From assembly GCA_011033025.1 (NCBI GenBank), contig WFMF01000416.1, forward strand, positions 62,001-126,000: 64,000 nucleotides of DNA. The letters run 5' to 3'. Under the pieces are notes generated by a model that saw nothing but the letters and a program-made list of their open reading frames with translations, was not told the DNA's origin and searched no databases. Each line of letters opens with the position of its first letter. Within the stretch, counting starts at the first letter, position 1. Below are positions 36,971 to 50,112 of the stretch, one piece after another. The translations under genes and the position numbers were made by a program. The DNA comes from Beroe forskalii. Lineage: Eukaryota; Ctenophora; Nuda; Beroida; Beroidae.

Positions 36971-39900
36971 GGTTAGAGGAATGCGCACAAATCCATCTGG
37001 AGAATGATGCGATCATCTTTTCATCTTAACTTGTCCTTGTGATGCATGGGCGGTTATGCAATGTGGATCTAATATCTTGGGGGATCTGATATCAATGAAT
37101 AATTTTCTTTATTCTCTTCTTAGCTCAGCGAAGTGAAACGAACTTTTTCTGAAATCTGATATCTTGAGGGTACGCGGATTTTGGCGAATAAAAGATTAGA
37201 AGTGAAGAATTTATACTCCTTCCAAAAATGTAGAATTTATCTTGACACTTTTCGTCAGTGATTTCTGATACTTAAACGAAAATAATGTAGCTATCAGTTT
37301 TTTGCTTATCATGAGTTAACTCAGCATTATTATGATAAAACTATGATTCTTTAAGTAAATTTTTACAAAAAATTCCAGTTTCTAAAAGAATTACTGCTAT
37401 AATAGAAACAAATTATTTTCCCCTGAAAACACATTGGAAACGTCTCACTCGATTGAACGCGTATATTATCCTATGGTTTGAGTAGTAATTTTAGTAATCA
37501 CTGAAAACTCATTCCAGCCGTTTCCCGTGAGGCCCGGGCTTTAATAGCTCTCCCTTTTATCCCATGCCCTCTGCATTTGAAACTGGTGCGGGTGCTATGA
37601 AGTACTCAACAGCACCCTCCGTCATAGAGAAACAATAGGCGCGTTTCCAACCCTAACTATAACCAGTACCCATCGCCTATTTTTCCTTTGCGACCTGAGA
37701 ACCGTAGTGTTTTGGTGCGAAGTTGTCGGTAGGCCCTCCGTGAGTGGGAAATAGGCGGTTCAATACCTCATCACCACACCACTCAGTACAGTGATAGTGA
37801 CGTCATCTAACAGCCGCCTATTTATTCTGTACGCGTATATTAAAGTATCCCCTTTAATCTTTATACAGTCCCATGTTCCTAATAGATAACTGTTAATAGA
37901 TAGCATTATATAAGAATAAAGATAGGGACTTCAAAAGGTTTTCCAGGCACACCAAACCACTCCTTTTCATCACACGGTTCTCCTCCTTTTCATCATGAAG
38001 AAGTGTGACAGCGCTATTAGGGGGTTACCAATGGAAAGAGGGTCGGTTTCTTCAGAAATTAGCCATTATAAGCAATGATAATGAAGTCACAGCAACGTGC
38101 CAATAGTTTGGGTTTTATACCCCTCTGTTTCCAAGTGGTTTTTCACAATTCCGATACAGTGGATAGACTTCTAAGTATAATACTCTTTAAGATTAGATAA
38201 TTAGGATAAAAAATGAAATAAATCAGTGAAGCGAGAAGTTAATAAATGGAAAAAAAGCTCCCAATAAATTCATGAAATTTACAAAATTTTATTTAACGCC
38301 GGAATTGAATATTTCCCATAAATATTTATCCCGACATAAACCTATATATTTATTTGGCAGGGAAGAACGGGATTTCCAGTTAGCGGCTCAGAAAAGTGGC
38401 AAAATATTCACCCGCGGGAATCATAACATATACTCAACTTTTTAGAGGGCGACGAAAAAGTTGTCAGATCGATGTGATGGCATAACTATAGATTGACATG
38501 GCGCAGTAACGGCAACATGGACTGGTTGGTATTGCTGGTGATTAACAATAACCAATAAATATATATTTTATATACCATATAGTCATTTAAATATATGTTC
38601 TAGCTCAATCAGCGAAGCAATCGTTTAACGGGCATTTGATTGGAAGTTCATTTACATGGGTTCTACCAGAGGCGCTAGCTCTCTCTACGAGTAATTGGAG
38701 GGGTTAAAGGTTCGTAAATATCACCGCTTCTAATGGTAAATTGGCGATGCGAACCGAGGGGGTTTATATAAATATACTATATAATCTAGTGTCGCACCCT
38801 GATATATATATACATACCTATATAAAACGGTTACGTTTCGCTGCGATCTAGCTAAGTAGACTGGTAAAATGGTAAACGGGATGCCCGTAAGAAATCCAGA
38901 ACAAATTAATGGATTGTGAGAACTGAGAAAGCAGCGTAATTACTTGGATAATCATAATATATATATATATCAGTTACTACTTTATTCGTAGGAATTGTAA
39001 TACTTAAATATCAAATATTCAAATATTTGAATATCAAATATTATGTTGATATATCCACTAAAATTATATTGGCTTGAGTCGTATAATTTTTAGGAAGATT
39101 AAATTATTTGATATTGGGAGACTTTGGAAGCCAAGTCCGAGTAGTTGAAACTAAGGCATTCGTACACCTGACTTAGAAAACTTTGAGTAAAATATCCAAA
39201 ACTGCTGAACCCAGCACGCACCATTTTTATCGGTTATTCTATGGGTAACATTTCACATGGTTATTGGTAATTCATGATTGTCACTTGGCATGGTTATACC
39301 TTTCGAAATAATTTACATGGGACAATGATTCCGGGGATCGAAATTTTGGGGGTACGAAATTTGGGGATATTTATAATTTTGGGGATAAATTTCGGGGATA
39401 TAAATTTGGGGATATTTATATTTTTGGGGATATATAAACCAGTATTTCAGTTTTAGTCCTGTTTACCGGTCATTTCCACCAAAGCTGACACCAAAGCCAT
39501 AGGTACCACTACCAACCTTCCATAATACATCAGATGCCATATATCATTATCAACAATGTTTATGATAGCCATTATACCAGGCAATTCATCTCTATGAACT
39601 ATTTTTCCGTGGGTTAACTCGGCGATAAATCGTCATCAACACACCATTCCAAACCATGATAATGACATCACTCTTACTTTGTATTATCGCACTCAACACG
39701 CCACGCCGAGTGCTCAAAATACAGGTATTCTCTTATGTCAGATCCACTTAACTCAATCAATTCTATATAAACCTGATATCTACCACTCGGTTTGACCAAT
39801 GGTACGCCCTGTGAGCGAGTGTCAGCCAATGGGAAGGCGTTAAACTGGTCACGTGACAGCAATCAATGGGGTAAGTAGGGTGAATTAGATGGTAGCGGAC

Positions 39901-41130
39901 TAAATTGTCAGACTTTGGCTATGTGATGTTAATGAGTGTTACTGGGTATTAATTCAACTTACTGGACATATCCCTTAATATGAAACATTAAGTGTTATTT
40001 TATGGGGGATTTAGCTCAGATGAATATGAATAAAACGTGCTATATTTTGATCAGAGACAATAAAAACGATGTATTACCCACGGTCTTAAACAGAGAGCCG
40101 GGTTTATAATCCAGCTGCAATATTTGGGAGTGGCTACATAACATATTTTTATGCTAAGAGATTGTTCAAAATATCTAATTATTTCTGAGGAATTGTGTTG
40201 AATAAACGAATAAATGAGTAGACTGATTATAAGTGAAAAACATGTCATGTTATTGTCAAATAACCCAGAACTGTTTTTCAGAATAAAGTCCTTATTTTAG
40301 GATAAAATGGGTACTAAGTACCAACATTTACTACTCGCTAGTCGCTGATATCCAATATCAATAAACTACTAAACTATGCTTAACCTGACGTTCAATAAAT
40401 ATTCTTGAAATTCGTAACAATTTTGTAATATTTTAGTGTTAAATACCGGCTGCTATATTTCAAGTGATAATTATTATTTAAAATGTGTCCCGAATAAGTC
40501 CCATCTGATTATAGCAACCCGACAACAGCTTCCAATAATAAATTGTAACAAGGTCCAATTAATCACCATGGCAACAAGGCAACCCTCCACTTGTAATTAT
40601 CTGTAGATGTTGCAAACAAGGATGATACATTGTGTGATTATGTTATCTCGTACTTGTTACGATGACGTCATTATCACGCCTTAACATGGGGAGTTGTCTA
40701 CGTCACAACGCCTACACTTCCCCCGCAGGGGGTTATATTTTACAGACGCATTCTATCCCACGTAGGATTGCAATTAGTAGTTAGTGTGGGGTGTCATAGA
40801 GACCACCACGCAGCAATATATAATTAGCAAATACCTCAAATATATTCCGAGTTATACCTCGCTCCTTAATACTTTAATATATCAAGTAATTATTATCAAG
40901 TTAGTATATCGTGTCGGAGTGATTCCTTAATAAGTAAAGAAGTAGCAGACATGAGAGACTAAAGTATCTTCTGGATTACTATGTTTGCATGGAATGTGTA
41001 TGAAAAATCGACAGCTCTCAGACGTTTTGAGGCATCTGAAGTCCGATCGGCGATCAGGCAAGTAGCGAGTTGAAGAGGTAATGGTATGTTCAGTTTTTCC
41101 ATATTGGCAATTTTCCCTATTGCCTATCAC
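36971..41130. other. Gene-poor AT-rich sequence
   Basis: Apart from the MITE at 37749-37824, small palindromes such as AAATATTTGAATATCAAATATT near 39005-39045, and GGGGATATTTATAATTTT-like repeats near 39340-39430, nothing is assigned. Confidence 0.4.
37749..37824. mobile_element. AATAGGCGGT MITE with TGACGTCAT core
   Basis: Ends AAATAGGCGGT and GCCGCCTATTTATT; interior diverged from other members but keeps GTGACGTCATC. Confidence 0.7.
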
Positions 41131-41590
41131 TTGTTACCCTGTCCTATTTCCTAAGTTCCTACTTCATCCCTATTTTCCCCATTGCTACTACAGTACTACT
41201 TCTACAACTCATAGACACTCTATCTAGATGTTAATACACTCCTCAATACACTAATCGTACTGCAGATGTTCCTTGTTCCCCTATTTCCTTACTTCATCAG
41301 ATCCTACCTTATATCCCTTGGCCTCCTGTTTCCTTATTTCCTTACTTCCTACTTTATCACCATTGCCCCTATTGCTAATACTTTTTTTATAGACACTCTA
41401 TTGAGCTATTGGTATCTGTACACTACTCAAGCTTTTCGTACTGAGTTCTCTGTTTCCCTATTTCATTATTACTTCCTCAGTTCCTACTTCATCCCCATTG
41501 CCCCCATTGCTAATACTCTATTGGCATCTATACAGTTACACTACTCAAGCTTTTCGTACTGCAGATGCTCCCTTTGCCAACTGCAATAGT
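41131..41590. repeat. Degenerate tandem repeat of about 130-180 bp units
   Basis: Units contain CCTATTTCCTTACTTC, CCCCATTGCTAATACTCTATTG and CTACTCAAGCTTTTCGTACTGCAGATG in the same order, ending near 41268, 41440 and 41568. The 107-codon hydrophobic ORF here is a by-product. Confidence 0.65.
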
Positions 41591-42497
41591 GAGCTCTTTT
41601 CCTAACCAGGTGTCTGGAAATAAAACTCAACCTCGTCACCTCTCCGAGTACCATACCATCTTGATATTCCCCAATATTCAGTAATTCTTCTACCCCTTAT
41701 TTCCAAGTATATTAGTAAATATATTCACTAGCTCCAGACACGTATAAATCTAAACTATTTACTCCTTTATAAATCTATATTGCTCCTTCATAAAATGAAC
41801 CGTAGCTGCTCCCCTTGTGCTATTGCCCTGTAATTTTGTCATTACTATAAGGTCAGTGATCACACTGCACGTATTTAGAAGTGTAATTTGCCGGAAAAAG
41901 CGATTAAAAGCGCTATAATCCCTCCTAAATTGCCACAATTCCACGGCAATGATTGCTGAAGTGCAAATCACCGAAACAATTTATGGGGAAAATAGTCCGA
42001 GAAAATTGCCAAATTGCATGCTTTTAGGCTGAATTTATATATCTGAGGTGCAGTAGGGACACGTAATTACAATTAGAAGGTGAACAAGGGCACAAATCAG
42101 GAGATTTCTTTATTTCAAATTGTTGAAAAGTGAAAACTATATTGCATAGCCAGGGGTGATGACTGATGCATTTTTTCAAATAGAGAAACAGTTTTTTCAA
42201 ATATGGACCATGAGCAACTGATGATTGGGGTTCCTTTCAAATGGACATTTGATTACGTAACTGGACGGAAAGTCCGAAATTTACCCCGCACGACATAGAA
42301 CCCCCTCCTTTTCTAGCACAGAATTTGAGTTACCTACCGTAGAGCCCTCACAACCATGAATTTGAATTTGGATACTTGGATAGTTGTTAAATTCGAACTG
42401 AAACTCGTACATAACAATTAAATAAAAGAATTGATTGATATACAGTACATTATCACATATATAAATTGAAGGACGTGAGGGTAATGCCGACCATGAA
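41591..42497. other. Intergenic sequence
   Basis: No feature supported. Confidence 0.35.
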
Positions 42498-42692
42498 ATT
42501 TCACGTGACTTTTAGACCACGTGACTTTTAGATCACGTGACAAGTAGATCAATTGAGATATAGATCAATAGATCATGTGACATTAAAATCACGTGACATT
42601 TATAGCACGTGTCATGCAGATCACGTGACTTTTGATCACGTGACTTTTTGATCACGTGACATGCAAACCACGTGACTTGTAGATCACGTGAT
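42498..42692. promoter_or_regulatory. Array of ten CACGTG E-boxes
   Basis: Degenerate tandem repeats GATCACGTGACTTTTA with units of about 14-17 bp. Ten perfect CACGTG hexamers occur in about 195 bp, plus one CATGTG variant. CACGTG is the site for bHLH-leucine zipper factors (Myc/Max, USF, MiT). It may be a regulatory array or a minisatellite that happens to contain E-boxes. Confidence 0.7.
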
Positions 42693-43783
42693 AAAATGCT
42701 GTATGTCGCACGTCACGAATGACTAAAGCCTGTGGGAAGCACTATCCGTCAAAACTCATAAACATAGCTAATTTGACAGCTTTAATCATCTGCATTCTTT
42801 TTCCATATTATATAAAGCTCCGGTACAGAGGATAGACGATTCGAAGTGACGTCATTATCAGGGTTTAGAATGGGGAATTGACGGCGCCTCAAGGTCTATT
42901 TGCTGCACCGGACATAACACAACTAACTCTTTTAATATTCTCATGTATACATTTTACTGCAACTGTACAGGACGAAAAATTGTCAAATTATTCAGTCTAT
43001 TCTAAAACGAAATTAATTGAAGGTAAATTTACCAGTAGATTTTTTCGATTATCCTCAAGAAAAGTAAAGACTTAAGCATTAAAAATAACATTTTTCGTGA
43101 TAAGATTTTAAGCAACTTAACGAAATACGAATATTTTGTTTTAATATATAACTAAGATCAGATTTAGAATATCTTTAAAATCGATCGCATAATTTATCAT
43201 AAAAGATAATTATAATATTGCTTGGTATAATTATCGAACTGTAATTCCACAAACAATAGCATCAATCTATCAGGAATGTCATCAAAGAAACTATAATCCT
43301 CATATTTTAAATTTCACTCAAATCATGGCGTACTTCACGATCCCATTTAAGCACTTAATTTCAATCCAAAACAATTTTGCCAATTAGGCAGCAGTTTTGA
43401 GGTAACCATCGCAAGCTTCAAGGTTGCCAAATCGGGCATATTTTTGATATATTCGAACATGGAAAGATGGAAGTCAGTAAAAAAACCCTTTTTTGGTTTC
43501 CAAAATCTTCATTAAAACAACCCAAAAAAGCATAAAAATAAAAATTTTCCTTTTTTTTTTTAACCCTTTGAGGTTACTAAACAAAGGAAAAAAATTGAAA
43601 AATTTTGAAAAACTTAAAATATTTTCCCCTTTTTGCCCAAAACTAAGAATCCGTTTAAAAGTAGGAAAATCATCGAAATGCAAGATCAAAAGCCAAAAAT
43701 GGTTGAAAACAACACCTATGATCTTTTTGGTAACAAAAATATGGGCATTTAACATTTTTAAAAGTTAAAAAAAAACCCTTTTT
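42693..43783. other. Intergenic sequence with AAAAACCCTTTTT stretches
   Basis: AT-rich. A segment of about 290 bp is bounded by similar AAAAAACCCTTTTTT runs at 43480 and 43766; overlapping Lys/Phe-rich ORFs on both strands are composition artefacts. Confidence 0.4.
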
Positions 43784-43860
43784 TTCTGTCTCCTGTCCTC
43801 CGTCTTCTATCCTCTGTCCTGTCCTCTGGCGTACCAATATTTATTTCGATTCCTTATCGC
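43784..43860. repeat. Inverted copy of the left-edge minisatellite anchor
   Basis: Reverse complement of bases 1-75: TGTCCTGTCCTCTGGCGTAC and AATATTTATTTCGATT match closely. Only one or two repeat units are present here versus about 80 at the left edge. Confidence 0.9.
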
Positions 43861-44845
43861 TTTTGTGAAGTTCAGAAGTTATCCGTTCTTGTTTTCCCAT
43901 TCCAAAGATAATAATTAATACCATGACATCATTTCAAACTCACATTTCCTGTATAGGAACTTTCCTAAAATTATGTGCTGTCTCTGACAGCTGTCATTCA
44001 ATGTGTAGCACAAATTATAGTCGGTTTTGAAAACCCAAAGCTTCTAAATACTACAGTTGTGTAATACTCTTTAACTATTTTTCCATCGTCGGAATGAAAT
44101 CTCGGCTTTTTTCCTGCTGCAATCACATTCTTATAGAATTTGCTCTGTGGGTACCTTCTTGCATGATTGTTGCTATGTTTACGCCTCTTGATAATCGATA
44201 CGCAATAAGAAAAGTGTGGAAAATGTGTCTTGGGATAGCTATCTGCTATTATAGAAGAGCTAAGCAGTAAGCTGTATTTTCAGCAATTCAATGGGCTGCC
44301 AAATTCCAGAACGATGGATCGGTTGTCAATTATAGCAACTAATATTTCGATTTAATGAGTATGAGCCAGTCGCCATCCATACGATTTCAATTTTACACTA
44401 TAATCAGCCATAATTATGGAGCTCATTAACAATAACAAGAAATGCCATAATTATAAACAATGTTTATGACCAGCTTGTTGCTGTTTTGCTTGCATCTCTG
44501 CATTCTAACGTTAGAACTTTTACTGTCGCTCTTGATTGCGAAGGAATTTTGAAAAATTTCAGACTTTAAATTTAATGTTTGCGCAAAAGGGATTGGCCTG
44601 CCACGCCAAACAGGATGACCTACAATTTTTCTAAATAATTTCCTGATTCATTTAAACTTTTTAACCCAGTGAAAAATTAATTTTGATACTAACTTGAAAA
44701 CGGAAACACCGCACATAAATTAATACGCCGCATTATCTATAGTATGATAGGCATTCAATATCATGACGTCATTATCTGGGTTAAAAGCGTTCAGCACATG
44801 ACACCGCAACTTGTCATAAAATACCCTGTATAATGTGCACTCAGA
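43861..44845. other. Intergenic sequence
   Basis: No feature supported. Confidence 0.35.
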
Positions 44846-44919
44846 ATAAATAGGCGGTCAAAATAACGTCATTAACAGTGTGCGCGCTGCCAAATTGTCG
44901 AAAATAGCCGCCTATTTTT
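44846..44919. mobile_element. AATAGGCGGT MITE
   Basis: Ends AATAGGCGGTCAAAATAACG and AATAGCCGCCTATTTTTCG; interior GCGCGCTGCCAAATTGTCG. Extended flanks GTGCACTCAGAATA at the left and CGTGCGCG at the right are shared in diverged form with 47049-47120. Confidence 0.8.
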
Positions 44920-45779
44920 CGTGCGCGGGGTCTCCTTGACTGCCATATCAGCACGTATGATATACTCAGTAATGTGCAACATAATTTCATTCTTGTGTAT
45001 ATATACGGGGATCATGTAGGTATATATACTCCGTGTATAATTTATCCGTGTATTTGTGTGTAGCTGGAGCAGGTCACTGGTATTTTTAGAGATATCCGAT
45101 CCTGATCACATTCACTGAACTCGTTTTAATTTGTATCGCTTTATTTCGCTTCATTGTCGAACATTATTCGATATAGGTTGAAGGAAGGTACGTACAGCCT
45201 ACAAGGTGCGCCAAAAATCTTGTCCCCTTTTAATTTTTTGATTATCCGAAAAATACATTTGCGTTGAGTTGACATATGGTCGTATCACCTCACATTCAAT
45301 TAGTATGAAGCTAAATGAGTCACTAGAGTCACTAAATGAGTCACTTGCCCTTGGTACTTTGCATCGATATTGTGCTTTATTGGTCTATGTTACGGTGGGC
45401 TGGGCTCCATTTATAACACTTTATACACTTGAGCATCATTAAAAAGCTTTCAAAATTAGTAATTCCCACGCCTCATGTTTCAAAAGTTTTCGGTACTGTG
45501 AAATTTAACATTTTAAATCTGTAATAATGACATATTTCAATCTTTTGCGTTAGTTGATTGTGTAACTATAAAAAAGCAGGTCCTATGGATTGTTTGCAGA
45601 GTTCTCGCATTTTTTTAGTTTCTTTTTTCAGTTTTACATTATAGATAAAATCAATCAAAATTGCAAGTGATCAATATTGATTATTTGAAATTGATCACGT
45701 GAAATAATTCGGCAATCAAAACATGATACAGATAAGGGTCCAATAGCCATAAACGATCCAATGTCTGTGTACATTGTAC

Positions 45780-46524
45780 ACGTAATGGATCAATTGTACA
45801 TTATACACAATGTATCTAATGTACATTGCACATCATGGATCAAATTTACAGTGGATCCAATGTACAGTTGATCCAATTTACAAGGGATCCAATGTACAAT
45901 GGATCCAATGTACATTGTGTGGATCCAATGTACAATGGATCCAATGTACAACTGATCCAAAGTACAAAAATCCAATGTACAATTGATCCAATGTACAATG
46001 GATCCAATGCACAATGGATCCAATGTACAATGGAACCAATGTACAATGGATCCAATGTACAATGGATCCAATGTACAATGGAATCAATGTACAATGAATT
46101 CGATGTAGAATGGATCCAATGTACAGTGGGTGGATCCAATGTACAATGGATCCAATGCACAATGGATCCAATGTACAATGGAACCAATGTACAAGGGATC
46201 CCATGTACAATGGATCCAATGTACAATGGAACCAGTGTACAATGAATTCAATGTACAATGGATCCAATGTAAATTTTACAATGGATCCAATGTACAATGG
46301 ATCCAATTTACAATGGATCCAATGTACAATGGATCCAATGTACAATGGATCCAAAGTCCAATGAATCCAATGTACAATTATGGATCCAGTGTTCAATGGA
46401 TCCAAAGTCCAATGGATCCAATGTTCAATGAATCCATTGAACAATAAATCCAATGAGGAATGAATTCAATGTGCAATGGATCCAATGTACAATGGATCCA
46501 TTTGACAACGGATCCAATGTACAA
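45780..46524. repeat. 16-bp minisatellite (GGATCCAATGTACAAT)n
   Basis: About 45 units of a 16-bp motif carrying a BamHI-type GGATCC and an RsaI-type GTAC site, with point variants. All three frames are open on both strands over long stretches because no unit frame contains a stop, giving 16-residue periodic ORFs. Confidence 0.95.
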
Positions 46525-47048
46525 ACCAGGTTGAGCATTCTACCATTCACACAAGCTTTCAAGAGCACCTTTTATGCTCTTCGAAGCATAACTGAAACTT
46601 CGTCATGCCCAACTGGCCGTTCGCCAATTATGAATTCCGCTTAAAATTTAATTCCGTTACCTAATCCCTATAATCATAAACCTTGACCATAGAATTTCTA
46701 TTCCACATACGAATATGATATCTAGTTGCTGGTGACGTCAGCACCAGGCATTAAGCTGGAGAATTGATGACATTTACACATATTAACACACCTTATATAT
46801 TTTCATATTTCTTATTGTTTTTATACCTCAAATTCAAATTTTTTATATTTATGATTTTTTGCCTATACTAACAATAGAGACATGGATTGATCAGATAACA
46901 GCACTTCTGTACTGTGATTTGTAGATAAAAATAACATATATTTCTGATTTCACATTCTCCACACAGGCTTGAATATTTCGGTTGCTTTGAATATTTCGCA
47001 CATCCCTCATACGTGTTCTAACATTATACTCCGCGCACGAAGAAAATT

Positions 47049-47120
47049 AAATAACCGGTTATTTTCAACAATTTGACAGCGCGCATACTGTTAATGACGT
47101 CATTTCGACCGCCTTTTTTT
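47049..47120. mobile_element. AATAGGCGGT MITE, diverged
   Basis: ATAACCGGTTATTTTCAACAATTTGACAGC-like left half and TTAATGACGTCATTTCGACC right half, ending CGCCTTTTTTTTTCTGAG. Confidence 0.7.
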
Positions 47121-48071
47121 TTCTGAGCGCACATTAGTGAAGCTTATATAATTCGATTTGAAAGGATGTTCTCAGGTACAAGAATTTGCTCGTGTTAGAC
47201 CATGTGACCGGCAGTTGTGACAGGCCTGAAGTCACCAAAATACTTAGCATGATAAAATATTAAGTAATAACTAATAAAGTTATGTGGAGCATATAATTAA
47301 GTAATGAAATGTTCTGGTCATGCTTCGTCGGAATTCGGTATATGTCACAGCCGCTGATTTTACGATTTTACTTTTTTTTAATTTCTTATTTTATTTTTTC
47401 ATCCTTGAGAAAATCAAAGAAAATGTTAGCACCATTTTTCATATTGTAGAGCTGGTATGTGCTTTACTCTGCTTTCTTGATTTCTGACCGCTATTGTATT
47501 GATGATTTTAACAAGGTAGTTAAATACGTATTTTAAAAAAACAAAGAAAAATACGCTACGTATTTTTTGCCAGACATAACCGTATTTTTTCAAACTTAAT
47601 TGGACTTGGGAACTTAATTTTTAGACAACTTTATCTTACTTATTTACGTTATCAACGCCAGAATCGATTCCTTATTTTTCGTAACCAATACTAACTAATT
47701 AATGCTATGTACGTGCACAGTACAACAATGTTAGTTTATGATAATTATTCAGTCTGCATATTCACACCGAATGGATATCGGATAGAGTATGCCAACATGC
47801 ACTGTGTATTTACCTACTGTATTCCCTGTTTACTATTTTCTCTGGAGTCTATTCATATGAAGCTATATACCTGTAAAACTGCCTAATCTATGACATGTTT
47901 GCTATTCTCAGTTATTTAAATGCTCGATATTTCTCTTTAATCCTCATCTTGAAATTGTCACAGTGCGTTATTTTTCACCTAATTTCGTGAATTTCCCACT
48001 AAAATGCGTGATTTTTGACAAAATTTCGTGAATTTCCCACTATTTCATAATAGGTATGCATGAATTTTCAT
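47121..48071. other. Intergenic sequence
   Basis: AT-rich, no feature supported. Confidence 0.35.
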
Positions 48072-48253
48072 CTAAGGGATCGTTCACATATTACGTAATC
48101 AATTTTTGGCTGATTTCAACCCCCCCTCCCCCTCGTAATCAAGTTTACAGTAGTTGTATTATTGTTACAATAACATGAAACGTAATCATTCGGAAGTTCG
48201 GAAACCCCCTCCCTCCCCCAAGGTGATTACGTAATATGTGAACGATCCCTAAG
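48072..48253. mobile_element. 182-bp MITE with 30-bp inverted repeats
   Basis: Terminal inverted repeats CTAAGGGATCGTTCACATAT/TACGTAATCA, perfect at both ends, around a C-rich centre. The termini are of a type I recall as widespread in invertebrate genomes. No coding capacity. Confidence 0.9.
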
Positions 48254-48560
48254 TACGTGTAAATTTGTAAAAATGTGTGCAAGTGTGTTAATAAGTATGT
48301 AAAAAGTGTGTAAAAAAGTGTGTTAGCGTGTAAAAAGTTTGCTAGTGTGTAAAAATATGTAAGTGTGCAAAAAAGGTATGTAAAAGAATTTAAAAAAGTG
48401 TATAAGAGTGTAAAAAGTGTGTGTGTAGAAAGTGTGTAAGTGTGTAGAAAGTGTGTAAGTGTGTAGAAAGTGTAAGTGTGTAAAATGTGTGTAAAAAAGT
48501 GTGTAAGTGTGTGAAAAGTGTGTAAGTGTGTGAAAAAGTGTGTAAATATGTAAAAAGTTC
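48254..48560. repeat. GTGTGTAAAAA degenerate minisatellite
   Basis: Runs of GTGTGTAAGTGTGTAGAAA and GTGTGTAAAAA with variable spacing. Confidence 0.85.
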
Positions 48561-50020
48561 GTAAAACACCCTTTTTTGTCAGTGATTAGCTGAACGTCGA
48601 AACCAACAAAAGTTTTCTTCTATGGTCAATCCATATTATCTGATACTGTTGGCAGATAGCCAGAGAATCTTGATAAAGTTGATACTACTCTACTAAGTTA
48701 CTATGTTGTAGGACGAGTAAAAGTGTCAACGGAAGCTGACACACATCAGGGGCATATTATTGAGATATTGGGAATTTGGGGGGCTTTGGGAGGGGATAAG
48801 AGTTCACTGTTCACACATATTTATTAGGTTTTATATTACATTTATGTACATATATTATGTTTCCCCATATATTAATCTACTCCATGTAACCGTCCCTCTA
48901 GTCGGGGGATGGCATATGTCGTCATAAGGATCCCTGTCCCTGGGACATGTACAGAATGTACACAACATTGCTGAGTGATGAGTCATCGCTTCGTCTTGCT
49001 TACCTCTAATGTGTACATATGTTATAGCTTACTCATAAACTGGCATAGTGGTTGCAGTGACGACTTCGGTTTATTTCATGTTCTAAGGATTAAAATCGCC
49101 GTTTTTACCCTTATTTTTTATGATATGAGCTAAAAATCGGCGATTTTTCACAAAAAATCTCGCGGAGACTTGAAAACCACCGTCCCTATGACATCATATT
49201 ATGATGTCATGAAAAGGGTGGTTTTCAAGTTTCCGCGAGTATGACCATGACGCAACTATACCTACCACAGCATCCATGATGATGTAGTAAGCGATGAGTC
49301 ATCTTTTGTGTCACCTCAGAATCCATAATATCCTTCGTGCTGACCCGACAGATCATTCCTAAGTATGCGGATTCTTTTCATAATTATGTTGCGTTTTATT
49401 AAAATTCGGTTTGCATGTTTGATAGTTTGTGTCGTTTATAGCTCTATCGTTTTTAGAATATATATATTCTTGACTGTCGATGATATAAAGTTTTGAGAGC
49501 AGACAAAAGTTTCTTCAGATTCAACAATTGTAATTAACGAAACCGAACCAAATTGCTCTGTAAACTCTAAATGCCTCGATATTCATCATTCCGAATTCCA
49601 ATTTTTTTATCCCCGAATCCCTTCGCCTAGTCAGGATGTTACGCCTTCTGATAACTGTCGCTGTCATCACTGAAGTCACCAGCTCTTTGATTTTAAACGC
49701 CTGTAAAAACTTTTGATTCAATTTATTTGGGACCCTGGATCTCCAGAAATAGCGAAAAAAATGCTGACATCTGCGTTCTCTGTATCACGTTAGTATTATC
49801 TGTGTTTTGTCTGTTGTTTTCTTTACGTCGGCGTTTCTATATACGTTGTTTTTTATTTCATTGGAAGAACTCGAAATTTTATTGATCTGGGATAGAATTT
49901 TCCATCCATTTCATGTATTTAAATCATTTTTTTCAATCAGAATCCTGTGAAACTGGTGAAATAATAGACTGCTCTGAAAGCTGTGTGCAGACAACGAGAA
50001 CGATACGGTTTGCAACTTTC
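48561..50020. other. Intergenic sequence
   Basis: No gene supported. Contains the foldback at 49159-49241. Confidence 0.35.
49159..49241. mobile_element. 83-bp foldback with TGACATCATATTATGATGTCA centre
   Basis: Arms CTCGCGGAGACTTGAAAACC and GGTTTTCAAGTTTCCGCGAG pair almost perfectly; the centre is itself a palindrome (TGACATCATATTATGATGTCA-like). Probably a small foldback element. Confidence 0.8.
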
Positions 50021-50024
50021 TTCA

Positions 50025-50112
50025 AATCTTCACTTCTTCACTTCTTCACTTCTTCACTTCTTCACTTCTTCACTTCTTCACTTCTTCACTTCTTCACTTC
50101 TTCACTTCTTCA
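50025..50112. repeat. 8-bp tandem repeat (TCACTTCT)n
   Basis: About ten uninterrupted units immediately before the left edge of the tandem 3.4-kb repeats. Confidence 0.9.

Noticed and set aside
36018..37029. 329- and 223-codon ORFs
   Set aside because: Entirely 19-bp minisatellite; overlapping frames are equally open, so no selection for a reading frame is evident.
41266..41589. Hydrophobic 107-codon ORF resembling membrane segments
   Set aside because: Lies on degenerate tandem repeats of pyrimidine-rich sequence.
43474..43768. Sense and antisense Lys/Phe-rich ORFs
   Set aside because: AAAA/TTTT-rich composition explains both; no motif.
45790..46644. Several overlapping ORFs of 84-191 codons
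   Set aside because: Products of the stop-free 16-bp repeat.
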